Shown: one piece after another, positions 22,401 through 33,978 of the stretch | How the letters are laid out: each line of letters opens with the position of its first letter | How positions within the stretch are numbered: position 1 is the first letter of the stretch | DNA from: Prorocentrum cordatum | Lineage: Eukaryota > Sar > Dinophyceae > Prorocentrales > Prorocentraceae | Direction: 5' to 3' | Assembly (NCBI GenBank): GCA_963575745.1 | Contig: CAUYUJ010019887.1 | Span: 104,918 to 168,917 of the forward strand | DNA: 64,000 nucleotides | Program-made: the position numbers and the translations under genes | Notes under the pieces: model-generated | What the model saw: the letters and a program-made list of their open reading frames with translations, nothing else | Told to the model about the DNA's origin: nothing | Database searches by the model: none

Positions 22401-23149
22401 GTGGGCAGCTTGGTCACCGGTTCCCCGGTGTCCCATGTCTGGTCGGGCGGGGCTTGGACAAGGAGACAAATCCGTTCCATAGCGCCCCAGGTTCTGAGCG
22501 GTGCTCGGTCCGCAGGCGTTTTCTCGCCGGGCGCGTCGGCGCTTCTCGCTCCTTCTCCTCCTCGCTCTCCTCCTGCCTGCTTGCCTGCCTCTCCTTCCCC
22601 TTCCCTCCCTCCCTCGTTCGTTTCTGTCTTTGTCTTCTTCTTTCGTTTTCCCCGTCCTTCCTCGCGGCCAGAGTGTTCCAGAAGGCTCTGAGAAAGCAGT
22701 GGCGCCCGAGGCACCGTCCAGCGGCGCAGGATCTCAGAGATTCCCGATGTATCTTCACCCGATGTTGCCTTCGTCCCGATTGCGTCTTATCTGGATTTCT
22801 TTTGCATGGTCGTTCTAGTTCTTGGCTATGCTTGCGCCCTTGTGATCACAGTCAGATTTGGAGGTCTCAGGGAATAGTGAGACTCTACAAGAGAGTAGAG
22901 TAGAAAGGAATTACCCGGGGACGTGCCCAGCCCTTTGCACACAATATGCGACTATACATCAAACCGCTCAATACAAAAGCGAGCACTGAAGGATCCGCCG
23001 TGCCCTTGAACGATTCGCAAAAAAACGTCGGACCAGAGTCACACGTTCACATATGCGGCGTCGCTCTTAAGAGTCAGATCGATGGCAGGAAGGCGGCCAC
23101 GAGGAAGAAAGGAAACACAATAAGGAGAAACGACTGGAGACATAATTCG

Positions 23150-24727
23150 TGGGAGCAGCGCCGCTGGACCCCCCAGCGTCGCACCCCAGCCCTCCAGAGG
23201 ACGGCGAAGTCTCATGGTGATCTGCCTAAGACGCACCTCCGCTGGGCCTCCCAGGAGCCCGCGAAAGTGGCGACGGTTTCGCAGACCGCAGCCCCAATAG
23301 GGGACGGCGAGGTCCCGTGGTGACCTGCGTAAGACGTACTTCCGTTGGGCCCCCCAGGAGCCCGCGAAAGTGGCGACAATTTCTCAGATCGCAGCCCCCC
23401 AGGGGACGGCGAGTTCGCACGGTGATCTGCGTAAGACGGACCCCCACTGGGCATCCCAGGAGCCCACAAAAGTGGCAACAGTTTCACAGATCGCAGCCTC
23501 CCAGGGGACGGCGAGGTCCCGTGGTGATCTGCGTAAGACGCACCCCCGCTGAATCCCCCAGGGGCCCACAAAAGTGGCGACATTGTCGCAGATCGCAGCC
23601 CCCCAGGGGACGGCGAGGTCTCGTGGTGATCTGCGTAAGACGTACCTCCGTTGGGCCTCCCAGGAGCCAACAAAAGAAGCGACAGTTTCGCAGATCCCAG
23701 CTCCCCAGGGGACGGCGAGGTCGCGCGGTGATCTGCGTAAGACGCACTTCCGCCAGGCCCCCAGAAGCTGCCGAAAGTGGCGACAGCTTCGCAGATCGCA
23801 GCCCCCAGGGGACGGCGGGGTCTCGCGGTGATCTGCGTAAGACGCACTTCCGTTGAACCTCCCAGGAGCCCACGAAAGTGGCGACAGAATCGCAGATCGC
23901 AGCCCCCCAGGGGACGGCGAGGTCTCGTGGTGGTCTGCGTAAGACGTACCTCCGCTGGGCCCCCCAGCAATCCACGAAAGTGGCGACGGTTTCGCAGATC
24001 GCAACCCTCCAGAGGACGGCGAAGTCTCAAGGTGATCTGCGTATGACGCACCTCCGCTGGGCCTCACAGGAACCCGCGAAAGTGGCGACAGTTTCGCAGA
24101 TTTCAGCCCCCCAGGGGACGGCGAGGTCTCATGGTGATCTGCGTAAGACGCTTTCCCGCGCCTCCCAGAAGCTGCCGAAAGTGGCGACAGTTTTGTTGAT
24201 CGCAGCCCCCCAGTAGACGGCGAGGTCTTGTGGTGACCTGCGTAAGACGCACCTCCGCTGAGCCCCCAAGAAGCCCACGAAAGTGGCGACAGCCTCGCAG
24301 ATCGCAGCCCCCCAGGGGACGGCTAGGTCTCGTGGTGATCTGCGTCAGACGCACCTCCGCTGGGCCCCCCAGGAGCCCGCGAACATGGCAACACTTTCGC
24401 TGATCGCAGCCCCCCAAGGGACGGCGAGGTCTCGCGGTGATCTGCGCAAGACGCACCTCCGCTGGAGCCCCCAGGAGACCCCAAAATGTTCGCAGTTTGG
24501 CAGGTCGCAGCCCCCCAGGGGACGGTGAGATCCGGTGGTGCTCTGCGTAAGACGCACGTCCGCTGGGCTTCCCAGGAACCCACAAGAGTGGCGATTGCTT
24601 TGCAGATCGCAGCCCCCCAGGGGACGGCGAGGTCTCGTGGTGGTCTACGGCAGACGCACATCCGCTGGGCTTCCCAGAAGCCCGCGAAAGCAGCGACAGT
24701 TTCGCAGATCGCAGCCCCCAGGGGACA
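23150..24727. repeat. Minisatellite, 102-bp unit, about 15 copies
   Basis: gatctgcgtaagacg recurs at 23219, 23322, 23424, 23526, 23628, 23730, 23830, 23932, 24034, 24136, 24235, 24337, 24439, 24540 and 24642: spacing 102 with a few 99-103. Each unit runs gacggcgaggtctcgtggtg...ctccgctgggcctcccagga...gtttcgcagatcgcagcccc. Because 102 is 34 codons, frames stay open and give false 34-residue repeat proteins on both strands. Confidence 0.97.
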
Positions 24728-24755
24728 GATGACGATGATGTTCATGATGATGATG

Positions 24756-24792
<37 letters not shown>

Positions 24793-24811
24793 CCATCACC
24801 ATCACCATCAC

Positions 24812-24881
<70 letters not shown>

Positions 24882-25110
24882 TTCATCATCATCATCATCG
24901 TCATCGTCATCATCAGCATCAGCATCAACATCAACATCATGGTGGTGGTAAAGATGATGGTGATTGCGTTGATGCTGATGATGGTAATGGTGGTGATGAT
25001 AATGACGATGATGACAATGACGATGATAATTATGATGATGACGATGATGATGACGGTGGTGATAATGATAATGATGATGATGCCGATGGTGATGATGATG
25101 AGAACGATGG
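24728..25110. repeat. (ATC)n/(GAT)n microsatellite
   Basis: It begins directly after the last 102-bp unit (gacagatgacgatgatg) and shifts from ATC-rich to GATG-rich near 24945. Confidence 0.95.
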
Positions 25111-25186
25111 GAGCAAAGAGGAGGGAGGAGGAAGGAAGGAGGAGACGCGGGGCGCCATTCTCTTCAAAACGAGGATCCAACACCAC

Positions 25187-25616
25187 AGGATGGTTGGGAA
25201 AAGCAGGGCGCGAGCCCTGGGAGGAATACTTCAATTACTTCAATTGACAGATTCACTGGTCACTGGGGGGATCAACAACAATTCTTCTTCAGGAATGAAA
25301 ACTCAACAACAACAATAACAACAACAATCAGTTTAAGACTGTTCGCCCTTGTCTGCTCGAGTGTCCAATGACGCGTATTTCCAAAACCCTCGATACCCGC
25401 CCTCTTCGTCTTTGATCGAACCCCTTTTGGAGGTTATACCTTTCTTCGATGCAGGCTGGGCCCCGGCAAGCGGCGGGGCGGCCGTGGATCGTCGGCCTGG
25501 CCAGCGGCAGCGCTGATCGGCGGGGCGGCCGCGGACCGTCGACCCGACCCCAAGAGGGACGGACGGACCGGGGACCGACGACGACGACGACGACGACAAC
25601 GATGACGACGTCGACG

Positions 25617-25664
<48 letters not shown>

Positions 25665-26190
25665 AGCGAAAGCGAGAGCGAGAGAGAACGACAGCAGGGC
25701 CACGAGGGACACGAAGTAGGCCACGAAGGGCGACAGCGGGGACACGAATGGAATGCGTATGGGGCCACGAAGAGCGCGAACGAGCGGGGGCCACGAAAAG
25801 CAGATAATGCGGGGCCACAGAAGGCAACGATGGGGCCGCTGAGGGTAGCAACTGGGCCATGTAGGAAAGTGAGGGGGCCACATACGGCGACGGGCGCGAC
25901 TCGCGGGTGCCTGGGTGTCGGGAGCGCGGCGCTTGAGCAAATTGCAGGAAATTCCAGCGCAAGGGCGCTATTCTTTAGTAAATTGCACGCAAGTTTCCAG
26001 CGAGAGCGCGACTCCAGAGCGCCGGGATAGCCAGCGATTCTTGAATACATTGTAAGGAAGTCCCAAGCGAGAGCGCGATTCTTGAATAAAATGCGAGGAA
26101 CTCTCGGGCAGGAGCAGGGGTCCTGGCTTCATCGTGAGGAAGTCTCAGGCGGGAGCCGTTGTGGTAACCCGGGGGTCAGGGGCGCAGTTT
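25187..26190. repeat. Composite repeat P, unit 1
   Basis: Order of parts: gcagggcgcgagccctggg, ggtcactggggggatcaaca with a CAA tract, ccaaaaccctcgatacccgc and a pyrimidine-rich tract, a (GAC)n tract (25578-25665), degenerate gccacgaagggcga words, then an 'aggaagtctc...gagcgcgattc' array. The same order recurs at 26190, 29690/30220, 31500 and 32405. Confidence 0.7.
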
Positions 26191-26960
26191 GAGCATCAAG
26201 ATTTTCCCTGTCAGAAAGCAGGGTGCGAGCGTCGAGGGGCACACCTTGATTGAGGGGGGAAGAAAAAAACAAAAAACAAAAAAATGCACCGGTAAGGGAA
26301 GGATCAACAATAATGAGTCTTCAGAAATGAGAGTTCAACAACAACAGCAACGACAACAACAACAGTCATGTTGATTCGGTTCGTTTTTATCCGCTCGCGT
26401 GCCATTCAGCACGTAAATCCCAAACCCTCGATACCCGCCCTCTTCGTGTTCGATCCTTCCCTCTTAGGGGTATATACGTTGCACTTGCAACGCGTATTTC
26501 GCGCATCCCCGAAGGAAGTGGAAGAGAAGAAGGATGGGAGGAAGGGACAAGGGGGAGGGAGGAGGATTGAGCACGAGAGAGCGAGTAGCAGGAGAACGGG
26601 GTTAGGAGCAGAAAACACGTGGCAGAATCAGACGGGCAGATCTGGCGGGCAGCCCATATCGGACGGGTCGGGAAGGCGGGCCCAGGCGACCAGGTCGAGC
26701 AGACCGGTTGTTGAAGCGTGCGTCTTGCATTAATCGCGAGGAAGTCTCGAGCGACAGCGCGGTTCCCAAAACAAATCGCGAGGAAATCCACAGCGTGATT
26801 CTTGAGTGTGGAGGGCGCGGCGTCTGAAGAAATTGTGACGAGGTCCCGCGCGAGAGCGCGATTTAGGAATAAAGTATGGGGAAGTATCAAGCGGGAGCCG
26901 TCGTTGTTGAACATTATTTCTTCTTAAGAATAATTATTGTTGGGACCCCTGGTGCATGGC
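26190..26960. repeat. Composite repeat P, unit 2
   Basis: It contains tttccctgtcagaaagcagg-gtgcgag, caccggtaagggaagg-atcaacaataatgag, a CAA tract, aaaccctcgatacccgccct, a unique stretch (26500-26730), and aggaagtctcgagcgacagcg array units. No coding sequence is supported. Confidence 0.65.
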
Positions 26961-27720
26961 CCCCCCGCCGCGCCTAGGCCGCAGCCTCATTTTCATCATT
27001 TTCGTGAGGAAGTCTCAGGCAAAACGGGTTGGTCCGGATCCGGTTGTGTTGTTACGATCGGTTTTCCCTTGCAAAAAATAAGCTAAAGTGGACATTTCTT
27101 GTTCTAACATAACCAAACTTCAAGAATCCCTTGCAAAAAATAAGGTAAAGTGGACATTCGCGCGCGCAAGACGAAATCCTTCCAAAACCTTAGTTTTCGT
27201 AACGATTTTAACATAAAAAACATCAAAAAACCAATGGTTTGTCAAAAAAAACTTGTCAAAATTTCATCCCGCGCGTTCTTGCGGATTCGTAGGAAACTCA
27301 ACACTTTTTAATCATTTCTGTCAAACGGGCTTTTGCGAGCAACTTTTTCGAACTTCTGCAACAACGGTTGCGCACCTGCCAGGGCCATCATCCCTGTCAA
27401 ATAATACCATGCGGGACACATTCGTTTTTTCTTCGCGCGCGCACGCCGTCGTCGTCGGCCGCGGGGCCCTGAATAGTAGCCACGGTCGTCCGCATGCCAC
27501 GAAGTGAAGTGTCCGAACGTCATAGGGCGGGAAGCTGGGTGTGGGTGGTGGCGAAGAGTCGTTTGGAAATTTGGTAGAGCTTGAACCGGCCCCCCCACAA
27601 AGTGGGGGTATTGCCCGCCTCCTATGAAAACCCTGGCACTGGTGAGAACGGTGTGTCCCCACGTGCTAGTAATTGTTGTTGTTGTTGTTGTTGTAGTTCG
27701 GGCCCCTGCAACCCAGTTTT
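26960..27720. other. Lower-GC stretch without an assigned gene
   Basis: AT-richer than its surroundings. The word cttgcaaaaaataa.gtaaagtggacatt occurs twice (27072 and 27130). No ORF with recognisable features and no RNA gene seen. Confidence 0.5.
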
Positions 27721-28440
27721 GTGGTACCCAGCTGTCCCTTTGTAAAAAACAGGGTACGAGCCCTTGGAAAAAAAAACATCTAAATTAGAGTTGAAAACCC
27801 AAAAACAACGACAACAACAACAGCAACAGCAACAGCAGCAGCAGCAGCAGCAGCAACAACAACAGCATCACAAACACCAACAACAACAATAATGAAACCA
27901 CCATGCGCCATGCTTCCACATGTCGCATGCATCCTCCTGGATACCACACCCTATCATGGGGGGATGTTTCTGGCACGCGGGGCCGACATTTCCTCGCCCA
28001 TATCTCCCACCCAAGAAAGCATTGCCACCACCTTTTCCGAGGAACTTCGACATCCACAGCTCGGACGGCACATCGCCATCGCAATCGCCTGGCGCACGCA
28101 GAGGAAGATAGAGAGGAGGACGAGGAGGAGGAGGAGGAGGATGGAGGAGGAGGAGAAGAGGGGGGAGGAAGGAGGAGCAGGTGCAGTAGCAACACTTCAG
28201 AGGACGAGGTGGGTTCCACTCCTCGTTCGAACTGTTACGCCACAGTCCTGCGGCTTCGGCGCGTGAGCCTGAACGTCCACGCCCCCTGGCGCTGCCGCCC
28301 CCAGGCTCGCATTTTCCACCTGCCCCGCCCACGCCGTCTCAAGGAATCCCTGAAGTCAACCTTTCGACCCTCGATCCTTGGAGTGCCAAGAAGTCATCCG
28401 TCCTCCTCCTTCTCCTCCTCCACGTTATTTAAACTCTCCA
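27720..28440. repeat. Composite P remnant with CAA/CAG tract, then mixed sequence
   Basis: ccctttgtaaaaaacagggt-acgagccc and a CAACAG tract (27795-27895) match other P units. Downstream sequence includes a GGA-rich patch (28100-28180) and no assigned gene. Confidence 0.5.
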
Positions 28441-28483
28441 AACATGGTAGTACTGTAATGGTGATTCCGGAGAAAAACCCCAC

Positions 28484-28720
28484 TCAGGGCTATAGGGCTT
28501 CTGGGATATTCAGCTATAGGGCTATAGGGCCACAGAGTTGTAGGGCTACTGGGCGATAGGGCTACAGGGCTATAGGGCACGCCTGGGCACCCGGGCACCC
28601 CTGGGCACCCCCCGGGCACCCGGGCCCCGGGCCCCCCCGGGAACCCGCGCACCCGGGCGCGCAGCGGAAATCGGCGACGAACCGAACCTGACCATATGAA
28701 TCCGCTAGGACCCCCACTCG
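28484..28720. repeat. Compound minisatellite 'gggctatag' + 'gggcacccgggcacc', copy 1
   Basis: About ten gggctatagg-like units, then gcacccgggcacccctggg units, then gcagcggaaatcggcgacga and catatgaatccgctaggacccc. The same three-part order occurs at 45145-45830. Confidence 0.85.
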
Positions 28721-29310
28721 TGGAAGTCTCGAGTGAAAGGTGAAGAAGTATCAAACGGAAACGACGAGGGAGGACGGAAGGGGAAGGGAGGAGGGAGGCA
28801 GGAGGGGGGAGGAGACAAAGGGGACGAAAAGGGAAAGGAGGAGGGAGGACAAAGGGGCGGGAGAGGGCGGAGGGAGGAGGGAGAAGTTTTTTTTTGGCCC
28901 GCTAGGGGTAAAACAAGATGCCGAACATGGCGCGGGCGAGCATGCCCAGGGGCGCCGCGCGCGCCGCCGCGGCCGCGGCGCGCCGCGGGGCGCTCGCGGC
29001 GCGGGCGGGCCCTCCGCAAGCGGGCGGCATGGGAATGACAAGCCAGCCCCCCCGACCCGTTTTGCCGGCCGGAAGCACCCGACCACCCACAGAACGGGCA
29101 GGGGCCAGGCAACACCAAACCCACGCCAGGAGGAGGAGGAGGAGGGAGGACGAGGAGGAGGAAGAGGGGGGACGAGGAGGAGGAGGCGGAGGAAAGGGAA
29201 GAGGAGGAGGAGGAAAAGGAGGAAAAGGAGGACGATGAGGAGGAGGAGGAGGAGGAGGACGAGGAGGACGACGAGGAGGACGAGGAGAAAAAGGCGCCAG
29301 TCCAGCGCAA
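28720..29310. other. AGG-rich sequence around a GC-rich island (28915-29060)
   Basis: GGA-rich flanks surround a very GC-rich island that is open on several frames. No family recognised; exon origin is possible but unproven. Confidence 0.3.
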
Positions 29311-29640
29311 AACGGGGGGAAATCTCGGGCGGGAGCGCTGGTTCTGTCTGGACGGGGGCTGTCGGCGGCGAGCAAGAGCGCCGCCTTGAGTAAAAGAGGG
29401 AGGAAGTCTCGAGCGGGAGCGTTGTTGTTGTTGGGGGGCGGCGCCGATAAGAGAAAAGGTAGCGCGCCTGTCCAAGGTATAGCGGGGGGAGTCTCGAGCA
29501 GGAGCGCTGGTTTTGTTGAGACGGCTGCTTTTCGGCGGCGAGCAAGGGCACTGGTCCTGAGTAAAAAAGAGGAAATATCGAACGGGAGCGTTGTTGTTGG
29601 GCCGGTTTTGGCGGCCCCCCAAACCGCTTGAGAGTGAGCT
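29310..29640. repeat. Family H tandem array ('ggaagtctcgagcgggagcg')
   Basis: Variants of ggaagtctcgagcgggagcg occur about every 60-80 bp, alternating with ttgagtaaa and gtcggcggcgagcaag words. The same family forms arrays at 25930-26180, 26735-26910, 31180-31480 and 32165-32400. Confidence 0.75.
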
Positions 29641-29689
29641 TCATGTTTAATAGAATGCAGCCGGCGCCTCGGCGAGAGCGCCAGGGCGC

Positions 29690-30210
29690 CTGTAAGGGGT
29701 CCAACAATAATATTTGTTTGGTAATGAATATTCAACAGCAAAGGCAACAACAGCAAGGCGCCGCCGGTAGCGCAGAAGCTGTTGAAGCGAGGCTCGACCT
29801 GCATCTATCGTTCTCGAGTCAGCACTGGCTGTGGGAGGCGCGGGTGGACGCCACGGCCACGCATCCTTGGCGCAGCGGCGGGGGAGGCCACGCAGAGGAA
29901 GCGACGGTTACGGCGATGGGTCTGGCGGCGTTGCGGTCGCCGCCGTAGCTGTGGACGCCTGGGGGCGGCTCGGCGATGAGGCCGCGGAGCTGCTCGCACA
30001 GCTGGCGGCGCACTGGGCCGGCGGCGCGAGGGCGGGGCATGCTGCCGCCGCGGCGACTGGACGAAGGTGGCGCGCTGAGTTTGGCATCGCGCTGACCCGC
30101 GCGCGCAGGCGGCCACGGCGGCGCAAGCTAATGCGCCGCTATGCTGTGTGGGGCGGCGGCGAGGAGTCGGGCGAGCGCGATTGAGGCTCCGAACGACTTG
30201 TCCAGTGTGA
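29690..30210. other. P-unit start and GC-rich unassigned island
   Basis: ggggtccaacaataatatt...ttcaacagcaaaggcaac marks a P-unit start. 29780-30180 is GC-rich and open in several frames on both strands, with no recognised domain. Confidence 0.35.
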
Positions 30211-30219
30211 TGCGTGTGT

Positions 30220-30476
30220 ATATAGACATTGCCCTCATGCTTCACAAACAACATCAACAACAATCATGTTGAGACTGTTCGCTCTATCTACTCGAGTGTC
30301 ATTCAAGATGTACTTCCAAAACCCTCGATACCCGCCCTGTTCGCGTTCGATCGTACCCGATTTGGGGGGTGTATCTTTCTTCCGTGCAGGCCGGGCCCCG
30401 GCAAGTTGCGGGGCAGCCGCGGACCTTCGGCCTGGCCACCTGCCCGACCCCAGGAGGAACGGACAGGGGACCGACC

Positions 30477-30514
<38 letters not shown>

Positions 30515-31200
30515 CGAAAGCGAGAGCGAGGGCGAGAGCGCGGGCGACAGCGGGGCCACGAAGGGCAGGAAAGGGGCCACGAAGGGCATGCGCATGGGGC
30601 CACGAAGGGCGAGAACGAGCGGGGGCCACGAAGGGCAGATAATGCGGGGCCACAGTGGACAACGACTGGGCCACTGAGGGTAGCAACGGTGCCACGTAGG
30701 ACAGCGGGGGGGCCACAAAGGGCGACAGCGGGGCCACGAAGGGCACCCATATGGGGCCACGACGGGCGCGAAGGAGCGGGGGCCACGAAGGGCATGCACA
30801 TGTTGGGCCGCAGAGGGCAAGGACGGCCAGGGCAGCAACGGGGCCACAAAGGGCAGCGAGGAGGCCACGAGGGGGCGCAACGGGGCCACGAAGGGCTGCT
30901 ACGGGGCCACGAAGGGCAGGGAGGGGGCCACGAAGGGCAGCAATGGGGCCACAATTAGCAGCGAGGGGGCCGTGAGGGGCTGCAACGGGGGGGCCATGAA
31001 AGTCAGCGAGGGGGCCACGAAGGGCTGCAACGGGTCCACACAAGGCAGCGAGGGGGGCCATGAAGGGGCTGCAACGGGGCAACGAAGTGCAGCGAGGGGA
31101 GCCACGAACGGCTGCAACGGGTCCACAAAGGGCTGCAACGGGGGCACGATGGGCAGCGAGATCCCGATTCCTGAATAAGCTGTGAGGGAGTCGCAAGCGT
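30220..31200. repeat. Composite repeat P with a 'gccacgaagggcagc' tandem
   Basis: caacatcaacaacaatcatg, ccaaaaccctcgatacccgc and a (GAC)n tract (30476-30513) repeat the layout of 25250-25670. From 30530 to 31160 a degenerate tandem of ggggccacgaagggcagcga units (about 15-40 bp) follows. Long open frames on both strands are repeat artefacts. Confidence 0.8.
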
Positions 31201-31499
31201 GAGCGCGAGCGCGACTCCCCGGTGCCTAAAAATGTCGGGAGCGCGGCGTTCGAGTAAATTGCGGGGAGCTCCAAAACAAGAGCGCAATTCTTGAGTAAAT
31301 GTCGAGCAAGTCTCCAGCGAGAGCGCGATTCCAGAGCGCCGAGACAGCGATTCCGTAATAAATTGTAAGGCCGTCCCGAACGAGAGCGCGATTTTTGAGT
31401 AAATTGCGAGGGAGTCTCAGGCGGGAGCGGGGGTCCTGGCTAAAGTGTGCGGAAGTCTCAAGCGGGAGGGAGCCGTTGTTGTTGTAATCCGGGGGCCGG

Positions 31500-31606
31500 C
31501 AACCCAGTTTAAGCCAAGTGATGTTCCCTGCATTGTTTTTTCTTTTATTTAGAAGAATATTAAACGAAAAAACAAACATTACCCCCCCCCCCCAAAAAAA
31601 AAAAAA

Positions 31607-31664
<58 letters not shown>

Positions 31665-31960
31665 GGTGAGAGTCTTGGGGGGAGCACTTCAAGTGGAAGA
31701 AAAGGTCACCGGACTGGAGGACCAGCGATACTTCAGTAGTGAAAGTTCAGCAACAGCAACAACAACAGCAGCAGCAGCAACAACAACAACAACGACAACG
31801 ACAACGACAACGACAGCAACAACAAAAATCAGTTTCAGATTGTTCGATAATATTTGTTCACGTGCCAATCAACACGTATATCACAAACCCTCACTACTCG
31901 CCGTCGTCGTCGTCGATTGTACCCCTTCTGGGGGTATATCTTCCTTACCTGCCACGCGCA
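31500..31960. repeat. Poly-C/poly-A tract and P-unit with CAA/CGA tract
   Basis: A C-run (about 31582-31593) is followed by about 70 A (31594-31663, one C). The P layout follows: ggtcaccggactggagg, a CAACAG/ACGACA tract (31748-31825), acaaaccctcactactcgcc. No coding gene. Confidence 0.85.
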
Positions 31961-32593
31961 TTTAGTGCAGCCCCTAAAACAAGCGAAGAGAGGACAGGTG
32001 GAAGGGGGATGGAGATGATTGGAGCACGACAGAAATTAGCAGGACGGGGGCAAGGAACAGAAAACAAGTGATACAACCAGACGGGCAGATCGGGTGGGCA
32101 GACCCGTAGCGGGCAGGTTGGGAAGGCGGGCCCAGGCGACCAGGTCGAGCAGGTGGGTTGCTGAAGCGTGGGTCTTGCATGAATCGCGAAGATGTCTCGA
32201 GCGATAGCGCGATTCCCAAGTAAATCGTCAGAAAAGACAATGAGAGAGCGTGATTCCTGCTGAGCGCAGAGGGCGCATCGTCTGAATAAACTACGAGGAC
32301 GTCCCACGCGGGATCGCGATGCGTACATGAATTATGAGGAAGTCCCGCGCGAGAGCGCGATTTGGGAATCAATTGTGAAATGTCAGGCGGGAGCCGTTGT
32401 TTTTGTAAACCAGAGGCCAGGGGCCCAGCTTGAGCCCGTGACTTTCCCTGCAAAAACAGGGTGCGAGCCCCAGGGGAAGCATTTCAATTGGAACAGCACA
32501 ATGGTCACCGGAGGGGGATCAACAATAATCATTCTTCAGTAATGAGAGTTCAACAGCACCAGCAACAACAACAATAACAATAGTAACAATATC

Positions 32594-32758
32594 AGGAGGG
32601 AAAAAACACAGACACAATTAATCGTCGATTCCCCAGAAAATATGAAAAAATATGGGAAGTGGGGGGAAAGACAAAAGCCCAGAAAATATGGGGAAACATG
32701 GGGAATCCTGTACTTTGTGTGTGTGTGTATCTCTTTGTGTGTCTTGGGGCCCCTTTTC
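32594..32758 (+). mobile_element. Family D element, copy 1, with 7/8-bp target duplication
   Basis: 165 bp from aggagggaaaaaacacagac to cttggggccccttttc, between ACAATATC (32586-32593) and ACAATAAC (32759-32766). The interior has aattaatcgtcgattcccca, gaaaatatg...gggaagtgggg and gtgtgtatctctttgtgtg. Confidence 0.85.
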
Positions 32759-32819
32759 ACAATAACGACATCAGCAGCAGCAGCATCAACAAGTAAAAAT
32801 CCTGCGGGGGTGTTCTCTG

Positions 32820-32966
32820 AGGCCCGCGCGCGCACCCCCCCGCCGCAGGCCCCGAGGGCGTCGAACCCGTTCGCCCCCGCTGGCGCCGTGGGCGGGGCCG
32901 CGGTGGCGTCGAGCCCGTTCGCGCCGGCGCCGGGGCAGGGGCAGGCCGCGCGCGGGCCCCCTTCTC
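32820..32966 (+). CDS. Candidate exon, Pro/Ala-rich with PF motifs
   Basis: A GC-rich island between two family D elements. One plus frame reads TPPPQAPRASNPFAPAG and later ASSPFAPAPGQGQA. SNPFAP/SSPFAP motifs resemble spacers of FG-nucleoporins, and FG-rich islands follow downstream on the same strand (41929, 46257, 47664), so they might belong to one long gene. This is inference: splice sites are not fixed and the island is short. Confidence 0.35.
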
Positions 32967-32988
32967 TCGGGGGGAACGTTTATCTATC

Positions 32989-33149
32989 AGGAGGGAAAAA
33001 AGCACACAGACACAATTAATCGTCGATTCCCCAGAAAATATTTGAAAATATGGGAAGTGGGGGGGAAGACAAAAACCCAGAAAATATATGAAAATATGGG
33101 GATAATTTTTATTTGCGTGTATTTATTTGTGCGTCCCAGGGCCCCTTCA
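32989..33149 (+). mobile_element. Family D element, copy 2
   Basis: 161 bp, aggagggaaaaaagcacaca to cccagggccccttca. It shares the whole interior with copy 1. Target duplication not clear (tatctatc / atcaagca). Confidence 0.85.
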
Positions 33150-33154
33150 ATCAA

Positions 33155-33392
33155 GCAGTGGCGAAGCGTCCCGGCTCGTCTATAGCCCCACCAAACAATG
33201 TTCTAAGAGCCTTTTTGTGGTTCCCACGAGATGTTCTCAGAGCATTTCTAGCTGGGACTGGGATTGTCTTGTTTTAACGCATCGGGCTTGTGTTCTAAGA
33301 GCACTGTTCTTGTTTTTAGAACATGCTTGGGTTCTAAAAACAGTTCGTGGTATGACTGTAGGAATGCCAGGACCGTCGGTCCCTGCTCATTT
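33155..33392. mobile_element. Family S element, copy 3
   Basis: agcagtggcgaagcgtcccg to gaccgtcggtccctgctc. Interior ccccaccaaacaatgttcta and ttctaagagc words repeat within it. It begins a few bases after element D. Confidence 0.7.
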
Positions 33393-33408
33393 CTTCTGGG
33401 GGGAACGT

Positions 33409-33505
33409 TTCAGTCGGGCATGTCCTTCTACAGGAGGAATCTTCAAGAACGGTGAAAACTGGCCTGGGGACGAGTTTTCGTGCTCTCTGGACTATTTTTG
33501 AACTT
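33409..33505. mobile_element. Family A element, left half
   Basis: ttcagtcgggcatgtccttc-tacaggagga then cctggggacgagttttcg and gactatttttg. The family C element at 33508 cuts off the right half. Confidence 0.65.
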
Positions 33506-33507
33506 CT

Positions 33508-33588
33508 TGGCATCGCTCGGAAGTGTGCATTCTTTCTCGGCGAGAGCCACCGAGGACCATCCTGGACCATTTGGCGAAAAAAACACGT

Positions 33589-33646
<58 letters not shown>

Positions 33647-33668
33647 AATGGACGTCCGAGCGATGGCC
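33508..33668. mobile_element. Family C element, copy 4, with an internal A tract
   Basis: tggcatcgctcggaagtgtg to ggacgtccgagcgatggcc, inverted ends. The family's short A-rich centre has become about 54 A (33590-33644). Confidence 0.85.
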
Positions 33669-33719
33669 AGACATCTGTTGGGTGAGTGTGTGTTATCTTT
33701 TTTCCAAAAATCGGGCAGC

Positions 33720-33978
33720 GAACGTCAAGGGGGGCGGGTCCCGGGGGGAGAGGCTTCGGTCGTTGGAGCAGGCTTCCGAAGCCCAGGGCGGTGTCCACCA
33801 GCTGCGCCTCGTCGACGGCGCGCCCGGGGTGCCAAGCTCGAGGGGGGGGGGCATCGAACGTCAGGGGGGGGGTCCCCGGGGGAGAGGTTTCCACCAGCTG
33901 CTCCCCGTCGACGGCGTGCCAGTCCTTCGCTTTCGGAGCAGATTCGGAGGATGTCTCGAGCGAGGCGCTCATTTTCAC
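33720..33978 (-). CDS. Candidate minus-strand exon with two related segments
   Basis: On the minus strand this stretch is open and compositionally protein-like: it starts MKMSASLETSSESAPKAKDW and contains VDGEQLVETSPP and, about 40 residues later, VDEAQLVDTAL, an internal duplication also visible in the DNA (gtccaccagctgc...cgtcgacggcg twice). A family C element lies just downstream on this strand. No family recognised. The plus strand is open too, so strand choice rests on residue composition. Confidence 0.35.

Noticed and set aside
23212-24585. Repeat proteins with 34-residue units
   Set aside because: The unit equals the 102-bp minisatellite. Frames are open on both strands with no start context or recognised fold.
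23150-24727. CRISPR-like array
   Set aside because: Repeats are contiguous 102-bp units without variable spacers, and the context is eukaryotic.
31594-31663. Poly-A tail of a retrocopy
   Set aside because: No coding sequence precedes it on the plus strand; a C-run and composite repeat P do. Treated as a homopolymer.
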